Shown in pieces: positions 22,880 to 27,327 of a stretch of DNA of 27,327 nt. The DNA is from a virus. A model generated the notes under the pieces. That model ran no database searches. It had not been told where the DNA came from and was given only the letters and a program-made list of their open reading frames with translations. The DNA is taken from positions 1-27,327 of IMG/VR virus record IMGVR_UViG_3300046836_000593. One strand, 5' to 3'. The position numbers were made by a program, and so were the translations under genes. The stretch's first letter is position 1. Each line of letters starts with the position of its first letter.

Positions 22880-23523
22880 GATCGATAATTGAATCCTCTC
22901 CGCATCCTGGCCTGATCATGCCGCGGGCCGTCGATAAAAAGTTGGTCGATTGGCGGCAGCCGCACCCGCTGGAGCGACCGGTTAAGAAAAATCGAATCAG
23001 TCTCCATCCGGGCGGCGAGCCTAAGATTGTCGAACCTGATTTGCGATTGCCGCGCGCCGTCTGGTGGATGCCGCGAAATTGGCGAAGGCCCTGGAGAGAC
23101 AAACCGGGACTAATCTGTTGCTGCCAATCCTCCGCATCATCATCTTCGTCCGCGTGCATGGCGCCTTGCAGCCAATGCAGTCCAATATTGTCTCTACCGT
23201 GTATTCTGCACTTCACCTATGCGAGTTCCGATTGTATCGATCCGAATACCGGAGTTCTGGGGGTATATTGCAACGCGACGCTTCCGGCAATTTTTAACGG
23301 CACAAATTGGGTAAGCACACTTATTTGCGACGGAGTCTCCCATAACACAATTTTCGTTTGCGGCGGTGTTCATGCACCGTTCACTTTGGGAGGAACATTT
23401 GCGGAGGCCACATTCGGAGCCAGCAGCTCGACGTGTAATCCACTAAACATCGTTTTCAACACGACGACCAGCAGTATTTGTTGCACAACGACGGCGCATT
23501 TTACCATTACGGTGACCCTGTGA
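22876..23523 (+). CDS. Cys-rich structural or surface protein
   Basis: 215 aa from TTG 22876 (TTGA overlap with the previous stop); ATG 22849 or 22918 in the same frame are alternatives. The N-terminal 75 residues are basic and Pro/Trp-rich. Then comes a cluster CCC at 81-83, a Ser run, and C94, C98, C101, C109 (CCC-x10-C-x3-C-x2-C-x7-C), followed by a beta domain with seven further Cys (14 in all) and many Asn/Thr. I recall a comparable CCC...C..C block in front of beta domains in planctomycete phage-like loci. Metal binding or disulfide stapling is possible. Function unknown; probable virion-surface protein by place. Confidence 0.6.
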   Translation: MRSIIESSPHPGLIMPRAVDKKLVDWRQPHPLERPVKKNRISLHPGGEPKIVEPDLRLPRAVWWMPRNWRRPWRDKPGLICCCQSSASSSSSACMAPCSQCSPILSLPCILHFTYASSDCIDPNTGVLGVYCNATLPAIFNGTNWVSTLICDGVSHNTIFVCGGVHAPFTLGGTFAEATFGASSSTCNPLNIVFNTTTSSICCTTTAHFTITVTL

Positions 23524-23870
23524 GCTGCTGCGAGAAAATTGTTGATGCAGCAAGCAAAAACACCCCTTGCGAATGCGCCGCCGCTGGATTCTGCGCGAGG
23601 CACAAATGCACGAAGGTTCCGCATTTTCACATGCTTTGCAAGAGCCACATTGGATATTTCGAACAGTATGAAGCGGGCAATGGACCGGGACAAAATTTGG
23701 CGGCTCCCTCCACGCAGCCGTTCGCACTGGGCCTGGGCGACGTCGTCGCGTTCGCAATTCGCGTCATAACTCGCGGAAAGGTTGCGATGTGTTCAGCTTG
23801 CCAAAGCCGAAAATCTCGACTTAACCGAATTCGACTCTGGCCGGTCCGCTGGCCATGGAACAAAAAATGA
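23520..23870 (+). CDS. Cys/His-rich protein with GLGD-CxxC-LN C-terminus
   Basis: 116 aa from GTG 23520 (GTGA overlap with the previous stop). Cys at 3, 4, 17, 19, 25, 30 and 40 with H28, H35 and H37 (PHFHMLC) make one or two likely zinc sites, followed by YFEQYEAGNGPGQ and a C-terminal segment GLGDVVAFAIRVITRGK...C91-x2-C94...RKxRLN. Small proteins with this order (Cys/His module, GPGQ, GLGD, CxxC, LN) are in my memory a recurrent late phage or prophage gene type in planctomycetes; I know no function. The next gene starts in an ATGA overlap. Confidence 0.65.
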   Translation: MSCCEKIVDAASKNTPCECAAAGFCARHKCTKVPHFHMLCKSHIGYFEQYEAGNGPGQNLAAPSTQPFALGLGDVVAFAIRVITRGKVAMCSACQSRKSRLNRIRLWPVRWPWNKK

Positions 23871-24409
23871 CGCTCGAGGACCTATATCACAAGGCATGGC
23901 GACAGGGCCCGAATATCGGCGAGCACTGCCCGACGCTTCGCCTGCTTGCCAGCGAATGCGAGCATGTCACGGAATTCGGAACAGACTTGGCTGTCAGCAC
24001 GACGGCTTTTCTTGCCGCACAGCCGAAGACGCTGACGACGTTCGATGTGAAACCGTCGCCGGCGGCTGAAGCGCTCAGGCCATTTTCCGGCCGCACCAGT
24101 TTCGAGATTATCCGGGCCGATTCACTTTCATCCGACATCGACAGCGCTTTCGGGACTCCCGACCTGCTCCTGATTGACAGCCTCCATACATGCGCGCAGC
24201 TTTCGGCGGAATTCGCACGGTGGGCGAATCGAATACGGCGCTGGATTGTCTTACATGACACTCTGACTTTCGGCGACATCGGAGAGGACGGAACCCGCGG
24301 ACTTATTCCGGCCCTCCGTGAGTTTCTCGTGGTTCATTCGGAATGGCGGATTGTTGCGGAATACCGGAACTCGCACGGGCTGACTGTTCTGCGGAGACAG
24401 GCGCCGTGA
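23867..24409 (+). CDS. Class I SAM-dependent methyltransferase-like protein
   Basis: 180 aa from ATG 23867 (ATGA overlap, GGAA upstream); ATG 23855 would add four residues. Rossmann-type order: motif I HVTEFGTDLAVSTTAFL (E-x-G), an acid at the end of strand 2 (TTFDVKP, D60), then DLLLIDSLHT (D103, H107) and WIVLHDTLTFGDIGEDGTRG. IDxxH followed by VLHDT is what the Methyltransf_24 / cephalosporin-hydroxylase-like group shows. Motif I has GTDLA instead of the common Gx-GxS, so catalytic activity is not certain. Adjacent to the glycosyltransferase-like gene in a GTGA overlap, suggesting modification of a sugar or surface polymer. Confidence 0.72.
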   Translation: MTLEDLYHKAWRQGPNIGEHCPTLRLLASECEHVTEFGTDLAVSTTAFLAAQPKTLTTFDVKPSPAAEALRPFSGRTSFEIIRADSLSSDIDSAFGTPDLLLIDSLHTCAQLSAEFARWANRIRRWIVLHDTLTFGDIGEDGTRGLIPALREFLVVHSEWRIVAEYRNSHGLTVLRRQAP

Positions 24410-25176
24410 ATGTTCGCAATCTCATTGTGCATTGTTATCCGCGCAAATCCGGCAAATGGCGACGCACGCTCGCCCACCTAACAGACGGCTCGCGCTGGGA
24501 ACAATTCACGGGTCGGAAGATCGTGACGATCGCCTATGACGAATGTTGTAGCGACCCGGGCGAAGTTTGCAGCGAATGGCCCGCTGAATGTGAAGTCATC
24601 ATCAAGCCGAACATTCAGGGGCTGCAGGAAGTCGCCAGCTTTATCCCGATGATGGAGCGAATCGAATCCAGGGAGCCGGACGAATTCACGACCTATATTC
24701 ACTGCAAGGGCGCAACGCAGCCGGACGGGCACGGCTCGCACGGATGGCTTGATCTGATGGCGTCGGCCAATCTCGACTATCCCGATCTCATCAAGTGTAT
24801 GTTCGCGACCGGGAAAAACGTCTGCGGCGCCTTCCGGTCGCATGGACTTTGGGCATTTGCGGGGTATCACAACTGGCACTTCGCCGGGACTTGGTTCACG
24901 TTCCGCCATTCGCGAATTTTCGGGGAACTCGACTGGCGAAATATCCATCCGAATTTTATGGGAGTCGAGGCGTGGCCCGGAATCGTGCCGGTTGATGAAA
25001 GTGGCTGCCTGTTCTATGACAACGCGAACACGGCCCACCTCTATTCCAATGAATATCAGCGCGATTTTCTGATTCCGTCGATGAAATGGTGGCATAAATC
25101 GCTCGCGGACTGCGGACTTCGGCCTGCGACCTTTGCAACTGGCGCTGCGCATTTCCCTCTTCGCGCCGCTAAGTGA
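24406..25176 (+). CDS. Glycosyltransferase-like protein
   Basis: 256 aa from GTG 24406 (overlapping the methyltransferase stop). The opening NLIVHCYPRKSGKWRRTLAHL, middle FTTYIHCKGATQPD (97-107) and late WHFAGTWFTFRHSRIF (157-172) with GVEAWPG (186-192) form a pattern I associate with a group of uncharacterised glycosyltransferase-like proteins in planctomycetes and other bacteria (Y-x-H-x-KG and W-x-x-x-G-T-F/W). No classical DxD is obvious, so the assignment is by resemblance only. Eight Cys. Being coupled to a methyltransferase-like gene, it probably decorates or methylates a surface glycan or tail protein. Confidence 0.55.
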   Translation: MNVRNLIVHCYPRKSGKWRRTLAHLTDGSRWEQFTGRKIVTIAYDECCSDPGEVCSEWPAECEVIIKPNIQGLQEVASFIPMMERIESREPDEFTTYIHCKGATQPDGHGSHGWLDLMASANLDYPDLIKCMFATGKNVCGAFRSHGLWAFAGYHNWHFAGTWFTFRHSRIFGELDWRNIHPNFMGVEAWPGIVPVDESGCLFYDNANTAHLYSNEYQRDFLIPSMKWWHKSLADCGLRPATFATGAAHFPLRAAK

Positions 25177-25333
25177 AATCACCCATAGTCGGATTGTAGG
25201 CCGGGTGACGGTGATTCAACCGGTATTCGCTCCAAAGTCCAGTTTTCCGGCCCGCGCGCCGAAACCGACGCGCCAGGATGCCCCAGGACGACGCGAACTC
25301 TCGCGCGTGACCTATTCCCCGTCCGGTTCGCCC

Positions 25334-26227
25334 ATGCTCGTCCCTGCGCTAATCGACGCCTTCCTGGCATGGACCGGTCGTCATCGGGCTCCGGCGACGT
25401 CCCGATTCTACGGCAGCCGCCTCAAGCTATTTCGAATCAGATTCGCGACCCGCGAGTTTCGCCTGGCTCGGATTGACGCCTTCGATGCGATGGGGATCAC
25501 GCCCATAGAGGTCGACGAATATCTGCATGCCGCGGGATTCCGTCCAGACGGCCGGCCTCTCTCGGACAGCACCAGGCGGCACAATGCAGTCGCTTTGCAA
25601 TCTTTACAATCGTTCGCCGTCGACCAGAAGATCCTGGCCCGAGGCCAGGAAATCTTCGACGAGCTCGAAAAGCCGGCGATGGGGCGCCGCGAGCGGATCC
25701 CGACCGACGCCGAAATCGACAAACTCATGGAACCTGCGCCGCTGGCGTTCCGCATCATCTACGGAGCGCTCTCGCAGACAGGATGCCGCCCCGGTGAACT
25801 CTGCGGCCTGACCATTGAGCAAATTGACTGGTCCAAGGGGGCGCATGGCCTGATCGCTTTAGCGCGGCACAAGACCGCCCGCAAGACCGGCAAGCCGCGG
25901 CTCGTCCCAATTGGCCGGAAGTTTCTTGCTCTGCTGCACGTCGCCATCGGCGATAGGACGAGCGGGCCTGTTTTCCGCACCGAACGCGGCCAGGCCTGGT
26001 CACCAGGTCACGTCTCATCTATGCACCGCACGTTGCGGGACAAGGCCGGCTTGCCGCGGGACCTAGTGCTTTACCTGGCCCGTCACGGCTTCGCGACCCG
26101 TCAGCTCGAGGCGGGGACCGACATTAAGACCGTCGCCGACCTGCTGGGCCATGCCAGCGTCAAAACAACCGAGCGCTATACCCACCGCGACATCAGCACG
26201 CTTTCCGACGACCAGGACCGCGTCTGA
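25334..26227 (+). CDS. int: Tyrosine recombinase (phage integrase)
   Basis: 297 aa from ATG 25334; the frame also allows GTG 25307, GTG 25205 or TTG 25133, and start choice is uncertain as no good ribosome site is seen. SAM-like core-binding domain (LIDAFLAWTGRHRAPATSRFYGSRL) and catalytic domain with R152 (TGCRPGELCGL), Lys in ARHKTARKTGK (K180 or K184), R250 in LYLARHGFATR, H273 (LLGHASVKTT) and nucleophile Y282 (ERYTH). The usual HxxR box reads YxxR here (Y247). Integrases that insert and excise phage DNA at att sites have this set, so a temperate phage is implied. It lies on the far side of the late operon, not near a repressor. Confidence 0.93.
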   Translation: MLVPALIDAFLAWTGRHRAPATSRFYGSRLKLFRIRFATREFRLARIDAFDAMGITPIEVDEYLHAAGFRPDGRPLSDSTRRHNAVALQSLQSFAVDQKILARGQEIFDELEKPAMGRRERIPTDAEIDKLMEPAPLAFRIIYGALSQTGCRPGELCGLTIEQIDWSKGAHGLIALARHKTARKTGKPRLVPIGRKFLALLHVAIGDRTSGPVFRTERGQAWSPGHVSSMHRTLRDKAGLPRDLVLYLARHGFATRQLEAGTDIKTVADLLGHASVKTTERYTHRDISTLSDDQDRV

Positions 26228-26249
26228 CCGGATCAATATCGCCCGGCAG

Positions 26250-26261
26250 CGGTGACACCAC
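26250..26261 (+). repeat. Dispersed 12-base motif, copy 4
   Basis: CGGTGACACCAC between integrase stop (26227) and the beta-helix gene start (26318). GTGACA as a -35-like box and TATTCA 17 bases later would give a promoter about 40 bases upstream of the gene. Confidence 0.7.
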
Positions 26262-26317
26262 TTATGTTGCACTGTATTCACCCGCGGGCAACCCTCTCGA
26301 AACTCTTGGAGCTCTCA

Positions 26318-27327
26318 ATGCGTCACCTTCTCGCCTGTTTCGTGATTCTGTTTTTATCCGCGGTCGCGTTCGCCCAGCCAGGCGCCGATCCCTCGGTGCC
26401 GCCGACAGGCTTCGAGCAGATCTGCGCCGACCCCGGCTTTCGGGTTTTCAATGTGAAGGGTTTCGGGGCCAAGGGGGACGGTCTCAGCGATGATACGGTT
26501 GCCATCAGGGCGGCGATCGCCGCGGCCGTTTCGAACGGCTCGGGGAATATCTATTTCCCGGCCGGCGTTTACCTCGTCTGCGGCCAACCGACGGACGTCA
26601 ACCCGGGCTGGCCGATCATCTTCCGAATCAATATGGGGAATCTCGTCTTTTCCGGCGACGGTCCGACGAAATCGATTCTGTCCGGGCTCATGCCCGGATT
26701 GAAAGACCCGAAAACGACCTGGGTTAAGACGACCGATTCCTATGCGAAAATTTCACGCTTCAAAATGTTCGGCTTCGGATATGACGGCCAGGCCGCCGGG
26801 CCGATCGATACGATCCAGTTTCGCGGTCTCTCGCTCAATGGGAACTTCCCATACACCGGCTATTCGCTCGTCGGCGGAGATCGAGCGACGGGCAACGGTT
26901 GGGACGTTACGCATAAAGCTGTCGCGTTCGCAAACTCTGTCGCCTCGACGAGGATTCTATTTTTCAATTTCAATACGTGCAATTGGGCCGGTGAGAATGT
27001 CTATTCGGGAGAATCGGCGTCGCCTAGTTTTTACTTCGTCAATTCGACCGCCTGGGGCAGTAACGCGAGCATGATCAGCGTGCCCGCCATTACGATTGAA
27101 TCGTCAGCATTGGGCGGGACGGACTTCGCACATAGCGCCTACAACGGGACAGAGTGTATGTGTATGTCCCCGGGCCTTGGTCAGACATTTTCCAATTCGA
27201 TTGTGCAGGGCTGCGGAAACGGCAATGTGCATATCGGATACCGCGGCAGTTTTTACAAAGCGGTCAATTCGAAATTTGATTTGTGTTATCGGGGCATTCT
27301 CTTCTCGGAGAGCGCCTACAACGTCGA
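26318..27327 (+). CDS. Secreted right-handed beta-helix protein (pectate lyase superfamily), 3' partial
   Basis: ATG 26318, preceded by TTGGAG, opens a frame that runs to the window end without stop (336 codons seen). A signal peptide (MRHLLACFVILFLSAVAFAQ) is followed by FRVFNVKGFGAKGDGLSDDTVAIRAAIAAA (about 41-70) and IYFPAGVYLV, the classic opening of pectate lyase 3-type beta-helices found in phage tailspikes and polysaccharide lyases. Then come helix-like coils with Asn/Phe/Ser (ILFFNFNTCNWAG, SNSIVQGCGNGNVHIGYRG). With a signal peptide it would be exported, unlike a virion tailspike, so it could be a depolymerase made at lysis, or a host gene beyond the phage end. C-terminus missing. 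Confidence 0.85.
   Translation, partial: MRHLLACFVILFLSAVAFAQPGADPSVPPTGFEQICADPGFRVFNVKGFGAKGDGLSDDTVAIRAAIAAAVSNGSGNIYFPAGVYLVCGQPTDVNPGWPIIFRINMGNLVFSGDGPTKSILSGLMPGLKDPKTTWVKTTDSYAKISRFKMFGFGYDGQAAGPIDTIQFRGLSLNGNFPYTGYSLVGGDRATGNGWDVTHKAVAFANSVASTRILFFNFNTCNWAGENVYSGESASPSFYFVNSTAWGSNASMISVPAITIESSALGGTDFAHSAYNGTECMCMSPGLGQTFSNSIVQGCGNGNVHIGYRGSFYKAVNSKFDLCYRGILFSESAYNV

Noticed and set aside
1-27327. CRISPR array, tRNA or rRNA genes, insertion sequence
   Set aside because: No regularly spaced repeats, no complete tRNA cloverleaf, no rRNA-like sequence and no transposase seen on either strand.

Overview
The window is a temperate tailed phage (prophage or free phage) of HK97-like siphovirus architecture. 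The base composition is GC-rich (about 60% by eye) and almost every gene is on the + strand. Its likely host is a planctomycete. That is inference, resting on three things: a cysteine-rich late protein with a C-terminal GLGD / CxxC / RKxxLN signature that I recall from planctomycete phage-like loci; a tyrosine integrase with Tyr in place of the usual His of the HxxR box; and purine/pyrimidine-rich intergenic dyads of a kind I associate with planctomycete genomes. No host marker gene is present, so this is not proven.

Layout. 1-2700: a small-protein, probably early or regulatory region with a Mu Gam-like DNA-end-binding protein, two short proteins that resemble ribbon-helix-helix (RHH) regulators (one on the - strand), several small unknowns, and a roughly 430-bp non-coding control region with a perfect 14-bp palindrome. 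2697-6086: a zinc-ribbon protein and an envelope/lysis-type cassette (holin-like protein, permuted NlpC/P60-like cysteine peptidase, 34-aa membrane peptide, secreted and membrane-anchored trypsin-like protease, another membrane protein). 6141-14664: packaging and head (virion-like protein, HNH nuclease, P27-type small terminase, SEC-C mini-protein, large terminase, small membrane protein, portal, ClpP-like prohead protease, secreted NUC-type nuclease, major capsid protein). 14735-18712: two decoration-like proteins, head-tail connectors, HK97 gp10-like protein, tail terminator, tail tube. 18709-22879: tail assembly chaperone with a textbook -1 frameshift (A AAA AAC), a short tape measure protein and distal tail proteins. 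22876-25176: a translationally coupled accessory cassette of two Cys-rich proteins, a class I methyltransferase-like protein and a glycosyltransferase-like protein. 25334-27327: tyrosine integrase, then a secreted right-handed beta-helix (pectate lyase superfamily) protein cut by the window end.

How it fits together. HNH, TerS and TerL cut and package DNA through the portal. The ClpP-like protease matures the capsid, the connectors join head to a short flexible tail, and the chaperone pair loads the tape measure. The most unusual features are a 12-base motif (CGGTGACACCAC) repeated four times, same strand, always between genes; the protease-rich envelope cassette placed before the terminase genes; the exported nuclease inside the head operon; and the methyltransferase/glycosyltransferase cassette next to the tail tip genes.
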